Below are positions 47,099-56,163 of a stretch of 64,000 bases of DNA, piece after piece (position 1 is the stretch's first letter; each line of letters begins with the position of its first letter). The notes under the pieces are model-generated. The model ran no database searches and was not told the origin of the DNA. It was given only the letters and a program-made list of their open reading frames with translations. The translations under genes and the position numbers were made by a program. The stretch is from Paenibacillus periandrae (GTDB lineage: Bacteria > Bacillota > Bacilli > Paenibacillales > NBRC-103111). The stretch is from the NCBI RefSeq assembly GCF_022458865.1, contig NZ_JAJNMU010000009.1, positions 62,001 to 126,000 on the forward strand, written 5' to 3'.

Positions 47099-47608
47099 AT
47101 GAAAGAAATCATCGATCAGGTAAACATTCAAAGAGTAGATGAGTCGGATTTGGCTAAACTGCAGTCTTTGTACATAGAAGCGGCTGCCTGGATGGAAGCG
47201 AAGGGTATAGACCAGTGGAGAACAAGTGATTTTACAACCGAGCATATGCACAATCTGATCCGGCAGACGGAGCTGTACCAGGTGAACTGGAACGGTTCGA
47301 TTATTGGAGGCTTATCGATCCAGTGGAAAGATGCTATTATCTGGAAAGAGCTGGATTGCGATAATGAAGCCGGTTACTTACATAAATTAGTCGTGAAGAG
47401 AGAATATAACGGCTTAGGTATTGGGCATACAGTGCTTCGTTGGTGTGAGGCATATATGAAAATGAATGGTAGGAAGCTGCTCAGGCTGGATTGCGTACCG
47501 AGTAATGTGAAATTAAACGAATATTATGTAACCGCGGGTTTTGAGTTTCGAGGACGCACGGAGGGTAAGGGCTGGGCTGCAAATTTATATGAGAAAGCTT
47601 TTTTATAA
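47099..47608 (+). CDS. GNAT-family N-acetyltransferase
   Basis: A 169-aa GNAT enzyme. The acetyl-CoA pyrophosphate loop is VKREYNGLGIGHTVLRW and the C-terminal block LRLDCVPSNVKLNEYYVTAGF is characteristic. Substrate is unknown. AGAGGTGAG precedes ATG 47099. It lies 40 bases after the DJ-1 gene and the two may be cotranscribed in a run of small accessory enzymes. Confidence 0.82.
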   Translation: MKEIIDQVNIQRVDESDLAKLQSLYIEAAAWMEAKGIDQWRTSDFTTEHMHNLIRQTELYQVNWNGSIIGGLSIQWKDAIIWKELDCDNEAGYLHKLVVKREYNGLGIGHTVLRWCEAYMKMNGRKLLRLDCVPSNVKLNEYYVTAGFEFRGRTEGKGWAANLYEKAFL

Positions 47609-47736
47609 CAGTAAAAAAGGGTCAGAAATGCCGATATAGTCTATATAGTCTATATGAATAGTTATATCCGTGCCGCTGTTTCCGCCTGTGATAAATGATA
47701 ATAGCAATCAATAACAATGGGTATGGAGGACTTATT

Positions 47737-48369
47737 ATGAATTGTCCTTTTAAAGAAATATTGAGCTCGGAAGAAGAAATTCAGGAAATTGTTGGGTATC
47801 CGAGTGAGGTGGTTAAGAAGAAGGGGATCGATCGATTGGATCAGCATTGTCGCGATTTTATTGCTCTTTCACCTTTGGTGTTTGTCGCAACCTCGGATGA
47901 TCAAGGACGCTGTGATGTTTCGCCTCGCGGGGATGCGCCCGGGGCTGTACTGGTTCTGGATGAACGCTACATGGTCATTCCAGAAAGACCTGGAAATCGT
48001 AGAATCGATTCACTAAGAAATATTGTGCGGAATGCTGCTATTGGACTTATTTTTCTTATTCCCGGTCTTGAAGAAACCTTGAGGGTTAACGGTAAAGCCT
48101 ATGTGATCAAGGATGCTGAGATACTACAGCAAATGAAAGTCAGGGACAAGCAGCCAAGCTTGGGAATCGGAGTCGAGGTAGAGGAATGTTTTATTCATTG
48201 TGCCAAGGCTTTTAAACGATCAGGCCTGTGGGACGTGCATACTTGGGCAGATCAAGATGCGTTGCCATCGGTTCCTACTATTTTGACGTCTCATGTGAAT
48301 TCTGCTGAGTATACTGTAGAAATCATCAACAAGGGACTGCAGGAAAGCTATGAGAAAAGGCTGTATTAG
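47737..48369 (+). CDS. PPOX-class FMN-binding protein
   Basis: A 210-aa split-barrel flavoprotein of the pyridoxamine-phosphate-oxidase-like superfamily. FVATSDDQGRCDVSPRGDAPG and RPGNRRIDSLRNIVRNAAIGLIF are the FMN-binding blocks seen in the MSMEG_1061-type group. Probably an FMN- or F420-dependent reductase with unknown substrate. ATG 47737 follows ATGGAGGA; the in-frame extension to 47695 has no ribosome site. Confidence 0.78.
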   Translation: MNCPFKEILSSEEEIQEIVGYPSEVVKKKGIDRLDQHCRDFIALSPLVFVATSDDQGRCDVSPRGDAPGAVLVLDERYMVIPERPGNRRIDSLRNIVRNAAIGLIFLIPGLEETLRVNGKAYVIKDAEILQQMKVRDKQPSLGIGVEVEECFIHCAKAFKRSGLWDVHTWADQDALPSVPTILTSHVNSAEYTVEIINKGLQESYEKRLY

Positions 48370-48432
48370 CTGAAACATAAATTAGGAACTCACATCTGCA
48401 CTCGTACAAACCTGAATCAGGGGGAGCTGAGC

Positions 48433-49128
48433 ATGGCACAAAAGGAAGCTATTATATTTGATCTTTTTGAAACCTTGATCACTGAATTCGCCAATGGTAG
48501 ACGCAAAGTGAGTAGAGCATCTAGAGATTATGGCAGCTTAATAGGTCTTTCTAACAGCGAGTTTCAGCAGCAGTGGAACGAACGGCAAGAGATGAGAATG
48601 AACGGAGGATATCCAACCTACCGTGCTGTCATGATGGATATTCTTGAAAAGAATAAATTGCCCTATGTGGAGCACGTTATCGAAGCCCTTTACCAGGAAC
48701 GTATTCTTGAAAAAAGAGTACCTTTTATGGATATTAACACCGATGTTATCGACTTGCTGAAGCTATTGAAGAGAAAGTCTATCAAGCTGGGCCTTATTAG
48801 TAACTGTACGGAGGAGGAAGTTCGAGGATGGGCAGAATGCCCGTTAGCGGGTTATTTTGATGAGGTGATCTTTTCTTATCAAGTTGGGTATGCGAAACCG
48901 GATATCGCAATATATCAGTTAGCCTGTTCGCGTTTGGAGGTCAACCCAAAGCATTGCATGTTTGTTGGAGATGGTGGCTCTAACGAATTGGCAGGAGCTC
49001 GCAGTGCAGGTATGGATGCTTATCAGGCGGCCTGGTATGTTCCCGACTTTATCAGCAGTAAAATCTCAGGTTTTCCGCGATTAGCGGAACCGAATGAGCT
49101 ATACAAGCAGTTTCTGGACAAGCAGTGA
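48433..49128 (+). CDS. HAD-family hydrolase
   Basis: A 231-aa haloacid dehalogenase-like phosphatase. Motif I is IIFDLFETL (the nucleophile Asp; the second position is Phe rather than Asp, so DxF replaces DxD), motif II GLISNCT, Lys in YAKPDIAIYQ, motif IV VGDGGSNELAGARSAG. The DLFETL motif resembles 2-haloacid dehalogenases, which also lack the second Asp. AGGGGGAG precedes ATG 48433. Substrate is unknown. Confidence 0.83.
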   Translation: MAQKEAIIFDLFETLITEFANGRRKVSRASRDYGSLIGLSNSEFQQQWNERQEMRMNGGYPTYRAVMMDILEKNKLPYVEHVIEALYQERILEKRVPFMDINTDVIDLLKLLKRKSIKLGLISNCTEEEVRGWAECPLAGYFDEVIFSYQVGYAKPDIAIYQLACSRLEVNPKHCMFVGDGGSNELAGARSAGMDAYQAAWYVPDFISSKISGFPRLAEPNELYKQFLDKQ

Positions 49129-49196
49129 TAGTAATCGGCAAGCAACACGTAAGATGAAGGGCGCACAAGAAAGATCTTTTAGAGGTGATTTCCATA

Positions 49197-50039
49197 ATGA
49201 ATGCATCCGTGCTCCAGTATAAGGACTTTATGCAGGAGGATTTTCCGATCAAATTTGAAATCAGAACGGAAACCAACTACAATCCGTTCTCTCATGGCCA
49301 TGAGTTTTTGCAAATTTGTTATGTCCTGACCGGAGTGTGCCGTCACATAGTAGAAGGTCAGCAGATGGATTTGCAGCGCGGAGATTTATTCTCCATTCCT
49401 ACCTCTACGATGCACTGTTTTATGCCTATAGATAAACAAGCCTTTGAATTGGTGCAGCTGGATTTCATGCCTTCACTTCTTGAGGAAAATATTAAGGAGC
49501 TATCGAAGATTTCTTTGTCCTGTCCGCTGCTAATTAATTTATCTCCGCGTTCACAGATCGTCATCGAACGTCTGGTAGAAGAGATTAAAAACGAAATGGA
49601 CACGCAGGATGCGTATCATCAATATGCGGTACGCGCTGATTTGTTGAAAATTCTCGTCATGATCACCCGCGAGGTCAGAGGCTGGGCTCAGCAGGCTGGG
49701 TCTGGCTATGAACAGGCTATTCGTGAGGTCATTCATCATATGGAGCAGCACGTTGATAAGCCGTTGACTTTAAAAGAGGCTGCTGCACGAGTATCTGTGT
49801 CGCCCAATTATTTCAGTTCGCTGTTCAAAACGGTCACCGGAGTCACTTTTAGCGGTTTTCTATCGGAGCTGCGCTTGCGCAAAGCGGGTGAGCTGCTGCT
49901 TCAATCGGATCTGTCAGTTGGAGAAGTGATGGAAGCAGTAGGTTTCTTGCATACGGGACATTTTTTCAAAACATTTAAAATCAAGTATGGCGTTACACCG
50001 TTTGCTTACAAGCGGAATCACACAAATAGCAGTAAATAG
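49197..50039 (+). CDS. AraC-family regulator
   Basis: A 280-aa activator-type protein. An N-terminal cupin domain (FSHGHEFLQICYVLTGVCRH, LQRGDLFSIPTSTMHCF) precedes two C-terminal HTH motifs (LKEAAARVSVSPNYFSSLFK and VMEAVGFLHTGHFFKTFK). ATG 49197 is 9 bases after AGAGGTGA; GTG 49185 lies inside the ribosome site. It lies just upstream, in the same direction, of a dehydrogenase and a TIM-barrel isomerase that it may control. Confidence 0.87.
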   Translation: MNASVLQYKDFMQEDFPIKFEIRTETNYNPFSHGHEFLQICYVLTGVCRHIVEGQQMDLQRGDLFSIPTSTMHCFMPIDKQAFELVQLDFMPSLLEENIKELSKISLSCPLLINLSPRSQIVIERLVEEIKNEMDTQDAYHQYAVRADLLKILVMITREVRGWAQQAGSGYEQAIREVIHHMEQHVDKPLTLKEAAARVSVSPNYFSSLFKTVTGVTFSGFLSELRLRKAGELLLQSDLSVGEVMEAVGFLHTGHFFKTFKIKYGVTPFAYKRNHTNSSK

Positions 50040-50204
50040 TGTAGTTTTGTAAGAAGATAGTGCGGTCCCCCTTCGCAAGGTTTCAGCTATAATAAGTTTA
50101 GATTCATTATGAATGCGGTTTCGAAGGCATACGTATTTCGGACCTACTAAGCGATCATACACAGAATTGGCAGAATGGATGAGCCGCTTGATTGGAGATT
50201 AATG

Positions 50205-51209
50205 ATGAGAACATTAGTAACGGTTTGGAAAAAAGAACTGAAGCAGCTGTTATTCACCAAAGACGTAATCAGGCAGTTAGAGTCAATATCTGAAGTTGAC
50301 TGGGTGACAGAGGGTACGCCGTATGGAGTGGATCAACTCCATAAGGACATCCATCGTTATGATGCTTGTCTGACATCCTGGGGCTCGCCCAAGCTAACCG
50401 TCGAAGTATTGGCACAAGCGAAGCAGCTAAGCTTTGTCGGTCATGCTGCTGGAACGTTAACACCCTATGTCGATGCGGAGATTTTTCAAAAACCTATAAA
50501 AGTGGTCAATGCCAATACGGCGCTTGCCAAATCCACCGCTGAGCTGGCCGTAACGTTGATAATGAGCGGTTCATGGGAAATTCCAAATTACCGTGATCGG
50601 CTAAAAAGCGGGCAGTGGGGAGAAAGCGCTAGCGGCAATACGGTTATGGGACTATCCGGCCAGACGGTTGGGATCATTGGTCTTGGTGAAATTTCCAGAG
50701 AGGTTATCCGTATACTACAGGCCTTCAACACACGATTGCTGTTATATTCACCTTATTGCTCAGTGGAGGAAGCGCAGGCGCTTGGCGTTACACTTTGCAG
50801 TCTGGAGGAAGTGTTGAGGAACAGTCGTATCGTGTCCCTCCATGATACATTGACGACGTCTACAAGAGGAATGATAGGTAAAGAGCAGTTAAAGCTGCTT
50901 GCCGACGGTGCTTTGTTAATCAACACGGCACGAGGTCCTTTGATTGATGAGGCGGCTTTGCTGGAGCAGCTTATATCGGGACGCATATCTGCAGCATTGG
51001 ATGTATATCATAGTGAACCTGTTCAGTCGGGTTACCCGCTGCTGAAGCTGCCCAATGTGCTATGCTTGCCGCACATTGGAGCTTATTCCGGCTACTGGAA
51101 GTCGCAGCTGGCAGCGATGGTTGTGGAGGATTTGGTCAGGTTTGCGTCAGGACAGCCATGCTTAAGGGAAGTAAATAAGGAACGTTTTTTACGAATGACT
51201 GCACAGTAA
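50205..51209 (+). CDS. D-isomer-specific 2-hydroxyacid dehydrogenase family protein
   Basis: A 334-aa NAD-dependent dehydrogenase. The Rossmann motif GIIGLGEIS deviates slightly (GxGxI). Catalytic Arg is in NTARGPLIDEAAL, Glu in DVYHSEPV and His in LPHIGAYSGY. Probably reduces a 2-keto acid or oxidises a glycerate-like sugar acid. ATG 50205 is 7 bases after GGAG; ATG 50202 is too close. It is 57 bases upstream of the isomerase, with an AraC regulator before it, suggesting sugar-acid catabolism. Confidence 0.85.
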   Translation: MRTLVTVWKKELKQLLFTKDVIRQLESISEVDWVTEGTPYGVDQLHKDIHRYDACLTSWGSPKLTVEVLAQAKQLSFVGHAAGTLTPYVDAEIFQKPIKVVNANTALAKSTAELAVTLIMSGSWEIPNYRDRLKSGQWGESASGNTVMGLSGQTVGIIGLGEISREVIRILQAFNTRLLLYSPYCSVEEAQALGVTLCSLEEVLRNSRIVSLHDTLTTSTRGMIGKEQLKLLADGALLINTARGPLIDEAALLEQLISGRISAALDVYHSEPVQSGYPLLKLPNVLCLPHIGAYSGYWKSQLAAMVVEDLVRFASGQPCLREVNKERFLRMTAQ

Positions 51210-51266
51210 ATGACTATAATAATGATGATTGGAAACGAGGGTTCTAATCAGGAGAGTGAGGATACA

Positions 51267-52076
51267 ATGAAATTATCTTTTACTACCTTAGGATGTCCCG
51301 AATGGGAGCTGGATTTAATTATTGAAAGAGCGGTGGAATATGGCTTTGATGCCATAGATTTTCGTGGACTTGCCGGGGAAATGAACATTTACAAGCTGCC
51401 AGCTTTTTCTGTAGATGCGATCCAGACTCGCGATCAAATTCAGGCTGCAGGACTTCAGGTATCGTGTTTTTCCAGCTCTGTGAATGTGTTCTCCAAGGAG
51501 AATTTCGAGAAAAATGCAGCTGAAATCAAGGAATATGTTAAGCTCTGCTCCATATTTAACACCCGATATATTCGCGTATTCGGTGGGGCTATAGGTGACA
51601 CGGATCGTGCAGAGGCTGTCCAAACGATGGTACAGCATTTTCAAGAGCTGGGTGCATTGGCGAAGGCGCATGGCGTGAAGCTGCTGCTGGAAACCCATGA
51701 TGACTGGACCGCAAGTACAGATGTTCAAGCGGTTATGGAGCAGGTGGATTCGGAAGCCGTTGCTGTACTGTGGGATCTTCACCATCCAGTGCGTACGCTT
51801 GGCGAGCTGCCAACGGATACATGGCAATCACTAAGTCCTTGGGTCGAATACACCCATGTGAAGGATTCGAAGCTTTTGCCAGATACTGATGGTAAATTTC
51901 AATATTGTTTAACTGGACAAGGCAACATTCCATTAGTAGATACGATTAAGCTGCTGCAAGAAAATGGGTATGACGGCTATTTCACATTTGAGTGGGAGAA
52001 AAAGTGGCATCCGGAAATCCTGAATGCGGAAGAAGCATTTCCTCAGTATGTACAATTTATGAGAGCTTTGGCTTGA
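51267..52076 (+). CDS. Sugar phosphate isomerase/epimerase family (xylose isomerase-like TIM barrel)
   Basis: A 269-aa AP-endonuclease-2/xylose-isomerase-like barrel. Metal ligands are visible as Glu in LLLETHDDW, Asp-His in LWDLHHP, His in THVKDSK and Glu in FTFEWEKKW. Acts on a sugar, inositol or 3-keto sugar; it cannot be named. ATG 51267 follows AGGAGAGTGAGG; the longer in-frame reading lacks a ribosome site. Probable last gene of a two-gene unit with the dehydrogenase. Confidence 0.84.
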   Translation: MKLSFTTLGCPEWELDLIIERAVEYGFDAIDFRGLAGEMNIYKLPAFSVDAIQTRDQIQAAGLQVSCFSSSVNVFSKENFEKNAAEIKEYVKLCSIFNTRYIRVFGGAIGDTDRAEAVQTMVQHFQELGALAKAHGVKLLLETHDDWTASTDVQAVMEQVDSEAVAVLWDLHHPVRTLGELPTDTWQSLSPWVEYTHVKDSKLLPDTDGKFQYCLTGQGNIPLVDTIKLLQENGYDGYFTFEWEKKWHPEILNAEEAFPQYVQFMRALA

Positions 52077-52124
52077 TTCACAAGAAAGCTCTGTAGTGGA
52101 GTACATGGAGTTGATTTTATAAAT

Positions 52125-52169
52125 AAAAGACTGCTGGGGTTCATGTTTGAACAATCCAGCAGTCTTTTT
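52125..52169. terminator. Bidirectional terminator
   Basis: AAAAGACTGCTGG pairs with CCAGCAGTCTTTT, with an inner GTTCA/TGAAC stem; shared by the converging isomerase and tagO. Confidence 0.9.
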
Positions 52170-53140
52170 CATATTTGTACAAGTAATAAAATAATCGACG
52201 ATAAACACAGACAAGTACTGATCAAACAAAGGAATAATACGACCTGCTTATGGTTGAGGCCCGCACGCAGCAGGCGATAATGCGCTTGGCTTGCATCTGC
52301 TTGATAAATGGATTTTCCTTGCAAAAACCGCTTGATGACGACAAAAATATTATCGAATATCGGTACACCGAGAGCCAAAATCGGGATAAATAGCGATAAT
52401 ACAGTGGCTTGCTTGAAGGCGCCATCCAATGCTATAACCGCCAGAATAAATCCGAGAAAGGTTGCTCCTGCATCACCCATGAAGATTTTGGCGGGTGGCT
52501 TGTTATATCGCAAGTAAGCGATGGTTACACCAACCAAAATAATGGCCATAATGGCGGGGCTGGATTGGCCTTTTGCCAAGGCGACAACAAACAGCGTAAT
52601 ACCCGATATGGCAGATAGCCCTCCAGCAAGTCCATCCATGCCATCCGAGAAATTAATGACTGTGGTCACACCGAAGATCCATAAAATCGTTAATATAAAT
52701 TGCAGCAGTACGGGAAGCACTACATATTCACCTGAAAACGGGTTATAAAATCCATCGAAGGTAATACCTGACGCATATACGAGAATGGCGGCTGACACTT
52801 GAACAATGAGCTTCGGTAAAGCAGGAAAGTCTTTGCCCTTAGTTTTGTACCAATCATCCATCGTGCCTATCACCAATAATAAAACCCCGCCTGCAAAAAT
52901 AGCGCCAGTTTGCAAACTAAAATCCCTTGTAACCAGAAGATAAGTAATAAAAAAACCTATAAAGATCACATAGCTTGCCGTAAGCGGAATAGGCTCTCGG
53001 TGAATTTTACGTTCAACGTCCTGACGGGGCTTGTCCACAAAATCCAATCGAAATGCCAATTTCCCAAATGGGGGTATGAGCACCAGCACAATGACAAATG
53101 AAATTAGAAAGGAAAAAGCATATAAAATAATCGTCACCAC
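52169..53140 (-). CDS. tagO: Undecaprenyl-phosphate GlcNAc-1-phosphate transferase
   Basis: A 323-aa polytopic transferase (about 10 TM) that starts wall teichoic acid or other polymer synthesis by loading GlcNAc-1-P on undecaprenyl phosphate. Motifs of the MraY/WecA family: VGTMDDW-like loop TMDDWYKT, FSDGMDGLAGG, KIFMGDAGATFLG and the HxxxR element AHYRLLRAG. MraY-only signatures are absent. GTG starts at 53140 or 53137 have only weak ribosome sequence, so the start is uncertain. Confidence 0.87.
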   Translation of the reverse strand: MVTIILYAFSFLISFVIVLVLIPPFGKLAFRLDFVDKPRQDVERKIHREPIPLTASYVIFIGFFITYLLVTRDFSLQTGAIFAGGVLLLVIGTMDDWYKTKGKDFPALPKLIVQVSAAILVYASGITFDGFYNPFSGEYVVLPVLLQFILTILWIFGVTTVINFSDGMDGLAGGLSAISGITLFVVALAKGQSSPAIMAIILVGVTIAYLRYNKPPAKIFMGDAGATFLGFILAVIALDGAFKQATVLSLFIPILALGVPIFDNIFVVIKRFLQGKSIYQADASQAHYRLLRAGLNHKQVVLFLCLISTCLCLSSIILLLVQI

Positions 53141-53255
53141 CGATTGTTAGGATTCCATAAGTATACATTTAATAGAGAAGAATGTCGATTGAAATCAAGC
53201 AAGCTTGCAGTCAGGCAGATCGAATTCAATTGCAGCACCTGGGGCTGCGGGATTT

Positions 53256-54293
53256 TTAGGTTTCGTACAGAACCTGCCCTGTTAAGGATAGATCATATCC
53301 ATGAATGGATTGAAGATCATTGTGAAATGCTTCCGTTTGCAATAATTGAAGAACGTGTTCCAGCCATATCTTATTTTCCGGCTTTTTCAGCATGACCAGG
53401 TCATATCGTTCCTGAATTAACGGAATAAATTCAATATTTCCGACAATTATGGCTGCCTTTTCAATACCAACCCCAACATCGGCTTCTCCTGCTGCTACTT
53501 TTCCGGCCACTGCCAGATGGCTCGTTTCCTCCTGATCGTATCCTCTTATTTGACTCGAATCTAAATGCTGCAATCGCAGCTGCTCATCCAGCAGCACTCT
53601 GGCGCCAGAGCCCTTTTCACGATTAACAAGACGAAGACCAGGTCTGCTTAAATCGCTCCAATGGCCGAGCTTTAATGGGTTGCCGCGCTGTACGTACAAT
53701 CCGGCTTGCCGTGAAACGAGATTCACAACTACATAGGAAGAGCCGACGAGCAGCGTACGTATATATGGCAAATTATATGCACCTGTATCACCATCGAGCA
53801 AATGAGTGCTTACAATATCGGCTTCGCCCTTGTACATCGATATTAAACTGTCCATGCTGCCAACAAATGCCCTCAATGGTCGAATGCCTGGAATGCTTCG
53901 TTCCATATGCTTGGCTAATAGATCAAGACTCATGTCCTGGCCTGTGATCACGAGAGGTCGAATTCCGTTTGTGTTCGGAAAATGGGAAGGTGATGAACTA
54001 TAATGAGCAGATGGTAAATGAGGCACTGCTGTATGCTCAGAGCGGTCAAGCTTCTCTGATTGCAGGGCTGGATGCTGTGAGGGCGGAGCTTCTGCAGACT
54101 GGGATTGGAGTAACGTCTGCATCGTTTTAGATCGCTGCTTGTAGGCTTCAAGATCTGCAGCGTCTACGCGCATTTGTTTGCCAACCCGATAGGAGGGAAG
54201 CTCGCCTTTTTTGATTAGATCGTAGACGGTGAGCTTGGATATTTTTAAAAGCCTGGATATATCTTCGGTTGTATACGAGGAATCGTTGGGCAT
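53256..54293 (-). CDS. Excisionase-HTH / molybdate-binding-like (PBP) regulator
   Basis: A 345-aa regulator. An N-terminal excisionase/MerR-like HTH (TTEDISRLLKISKLTVYDLI, YRVGKQMRVDAADLEAYK) is joined by a 45-residue Pro/Ser-rich linker to a periplasmic-binding-like domain (about 105-330; RPLVITGQDMSLDLL, VNREKGSGARVLLD, VAAGEADVGVGIEKAA) used by one-component oxyanion sensors. ATG 54293 follows GGAGG. It is divergent from modAB, making it a likely molybdate-responsive repressor of that operon. Confidence 0.85.
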   Translation of the reverse strand: MPNDSSYTTEDISRLLKISKLTVYDLIKKGELPSYRVGKQMRVDAADLEAYKQRSKTMQTLLQSQSAEAPPSQHPALQSEKLDRSEHTAVPHLPSAHYSSSPSHFPNTNGIRPLVITGQDMSLDLLAKHMERSIPGIRPLRAFVGSMDSLISMYKGEADIVSTHLLDGDTGAYNLPYIRTLLVGSSYVVVNLVSRQAGLYVQRGNPLKLGHWSDLSRPGLRLVNREKGSGARVLLDEQLRLQHLDSSQIRGYDQEETSHLAVAGKVAAGEADVGVGIEKAAIIVGNIEFIPLIQERYDLVMLKKPENKIWLEHVLQLLQTEAFHNDLQSIHGYDLSLTGQVLYET

Positions 54294-54389
54294 GTAGACC
54301 TCCACGTGCTTGATTTGGAATCATTCATTTCAATTATTAATTGTATCACATCTAGAATAGTCTCAGCTCTAAATCATGTCTGTCATAGC

Positions 54390-54449
54390 TTGAAAAAATT
54401 CCGAATAATCAACTATAATCAAATATAACTAATTATATCTAATTATAAT
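54390..54449 (+). promoter_or_regulatory. modA promoter with four 10-bp phased repeats
   Basis: -35 TTGAAA (54390-54395), 18 bases, -10 TATAAT (54414-54419). From 54410 to 54449 stand four consecutive 10-bp repeats: CAACTATAAT, CAAATATAAC, TAATTATATC, TAATTATAAT. They cover the -10 and the start point, on one helix face, a repressor-type layout. Confidence 0.65.
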
Positions 54450-54465
54450 ATATGGAGGCTCGATG

Positions 54466-55317
54466 ATGAGGGAAAAAGCAGTGAGAAATCAATTATGGGT
54501 ACCGATTATTGCGATGACTTTACTGATTGCCGGTTGTGGGACCAAGACGGAGCCAATGGCTGAAGCCGGTGCTGGTTCAAAGCAGCAGCAAAGTGCGAGT
54601 CCAGCTCAAGCGCCTGCAGAAGCAGTGGAGCTGACGATTTCAGCAGCTGCAAGCTTGACGGATGCACTAAAAGAAATTCAGACAGCCTATCAGGCCAAAG
54701 TAAAAAGTACGAAGCTTAACTTTAATTTTGGCGCATCGGGAGCGCTGCAGCAGCAAATCGAGCAGGGGGCTCCTGCAGACTTGTTCTTATCCGCGGCTAC
54801 GAAGAATATGAAGACGCTTGTTGATAAGCAGCTGATTGATTCAGGAAAGCAGAAAAACCTGCTGACCAACGAATTGGTCGTTGTTGTTCCTTCAGATGGC
54901 AAGGTATCCATTGGCAGCGAAGCGGATCTATCGAAGCCGGAAGTGCTCCATGTTGCAATCGGCATACCCGAAAGTGTTCCGGCTGGCAGCTACGCCAAGG
55001 AAGCTTTAACCTACAGCAAGCTGTGGGATAGTCTGCAGCCGCGACTGGTTCAAGGGAAAGACGTCAGACAAGTACTGCAGTACATCGAGACAGGCAATGC
55101 GGAAGCGGGTTTTGTTTATAAAACGGATGCTTTGACCTCTTCTAAAGTAAAGATTGCGTTTGCCGTCGATCCAAAGAGCTATCAAGCTGTTGAGTATCCT
55201 ATCGGTATTGTGAAATCGACCAAGCATAGCAAGGAAGCCGAAGACTTTTACAATTATTTGCAGTCCAAAGATGCGCTCGATGTGTTCGTTAAATTCGGTT
55301 TTACGGTTCCCAAATAA
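54466..55317 (+). CDS. modA: Molybdate ABC transporter substrate-binding lipoprotein
   Basis: Molybdate/tungstate-binding protein, 283 aa. The lipobox LIAGC is followed by a Ser/Gln/Ala-rich linker and ModA blocks: LTISAAASLTDALKEI (first oxyanion Ser), FNFGASGALQQQIEQGAPAD, ELVVVVPSD and VPAGSYAKEAL. ATG 54466 is 7 bases after GGAGG; ATG 54463 is 4 bases after. modB begins one base after its stop codon. Confidence 0.93.
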   Translation: MREKAVRNQLWVPIIAMTLLIAGCGTKTEPMAEAGAGSKQQQSASPAQAPAEAVELTISAAASLTDALKEIQTAYQAKVKSTKLNFNFGASGALQQQIEQGAPADLFLSAATKNMKTLVDKQLIDSGKQKNLLTNELVVVVPSDGKVSIGSEADLSKPEVLHVAIGIPESVPAGSYAKEALTYSKLWDSLQPRLVQGKDVRQVLQYIETGNAEAGFVYKTDALTSSKVKIAFAVDPKSYQAVEYPIGIVKSTKHSKEAEDFYNYLQSKDALDVFVKFGFTVPK

Positions 55318-55992
55318 ATGATAGCTGAACTTCATTGGGGTGAGCTTTGGCCTCCAATCCGTCTGTCTCTTCAAGTTGCACTTCTCTCCAGTGTTGTTGC
55401 TGCCTTATTGGGAGTCGCAATTGCATGGTGGATGTCACGCAAATCGTTCAAGGGCAAGCTGCTGCTTGAAACGCTGTTTATGCTGCCCTTGGTACTGCCT
55501 CCCACCGTTATCGGCTTTTTACTTCTAGTCATGCTGGGCAGAAAAAGTATCGTCGGCCGCTTCATGGAGTGGCTGTTTCATGCACCGGTTATTTTCTCCT
55601 GGTGGGCTGCCGTTATTGCTTCTATAGTGGTAGCCTTTCCATTGATTTATCAGACGATGAAGGTAGGTTTTGACTCTGTCGACATCAGTGTGGAGGAGGC
55701 AGGGCGTTCAGATGGGGCGAATGCTTGGCAGGTTTTTCGCTTCATTACTTTGCCTTTGGCAGCACGTTCGCTCATAACGGCTTATATCTTGGGCTTTGCC
55801 CGTGGTCTTGGCGAATTTGGTGCGACCTTAATGATAGCCGGCAATATTCCAGGTGTTACACAGACGATACCGACAGCGATCTATGTGGCGGTAGATTCAG
55901 GCAAAACAACAATGGCCTGGGCCTGGACAGTCTCGATCATCCTGATTTCCTTTCTTTTGTTGTTCATGACAAGACGTAGAGTAAGCACGTAA
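55318..55992 (+). CDS. modB: Molybdate ABC transporter permease
   Basis: A 224-aa permease with 5-6 TM segments and the EAA loop VEEAGRSDGANAWQVFRFIT-LP and GLGEFGATLMIAGNIPG, typical of ModB. It starts directly after the modA stop. No modC ATPase gene follows here, so an ATPase must be encoded elsewhere or be shared. The next gene, fumC, is separate and has its own Fur-type promoter. Confidence 0.94.
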   Translation: MIAELHWGELWPPIRLSLQVALLSSVVAALLGVAIAWWMSRKSFKGKLLLETLFMLPLVLPPTVIGFLLLVMLGRKSIVGRFMEWLFHAPVIFSWWAAVIASIVVAFPLIYQTMKVGFDSVDISVEEAGRSDGANAWQVFRFITLPLAARSLITAYILGFARGLGEFGATLMIAGNIPGVTQTIPTAIYVAVDSGKTTMAWAWTVSIILISFLLLFMTRRRVST

Positions 55993-56089
55993 TAGCTCGG
56001 ACATTGGGTAATGCTAGAGGTGGTTATGCATCCGTCTAACAATAGAGCGTGCGTTGTGATGTTCCGCGGGGTTATTCAATCCCCCACGT

Positions 56090-56119
56090 TTGACATTGAT
56101 AATCGTTATCATTTAAAAT
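56090..56119 (+). promoter_or_regulatory. fumC promoter with Fur box
   Basis: -35 TTGACA (56090-56095), 18 bases, -10 TAAAAT (56114-56119). TGATAATCGTTATCA (56097-56111) is a 13 of 14 match to the Fur 7-1-7 box and fills the spacer. Confidence 0.82.
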
Positions 56120-56163
56120 GGATGCAATACGTTTAAATCGAGATGTCAGAGGAGGATTTAATT

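Noticed and set aside
53220-53256. Terminator after the molybdate regulator
   Set aside because: GCAGC...GCTGC can pair, but there is no T tract on the minus strand.
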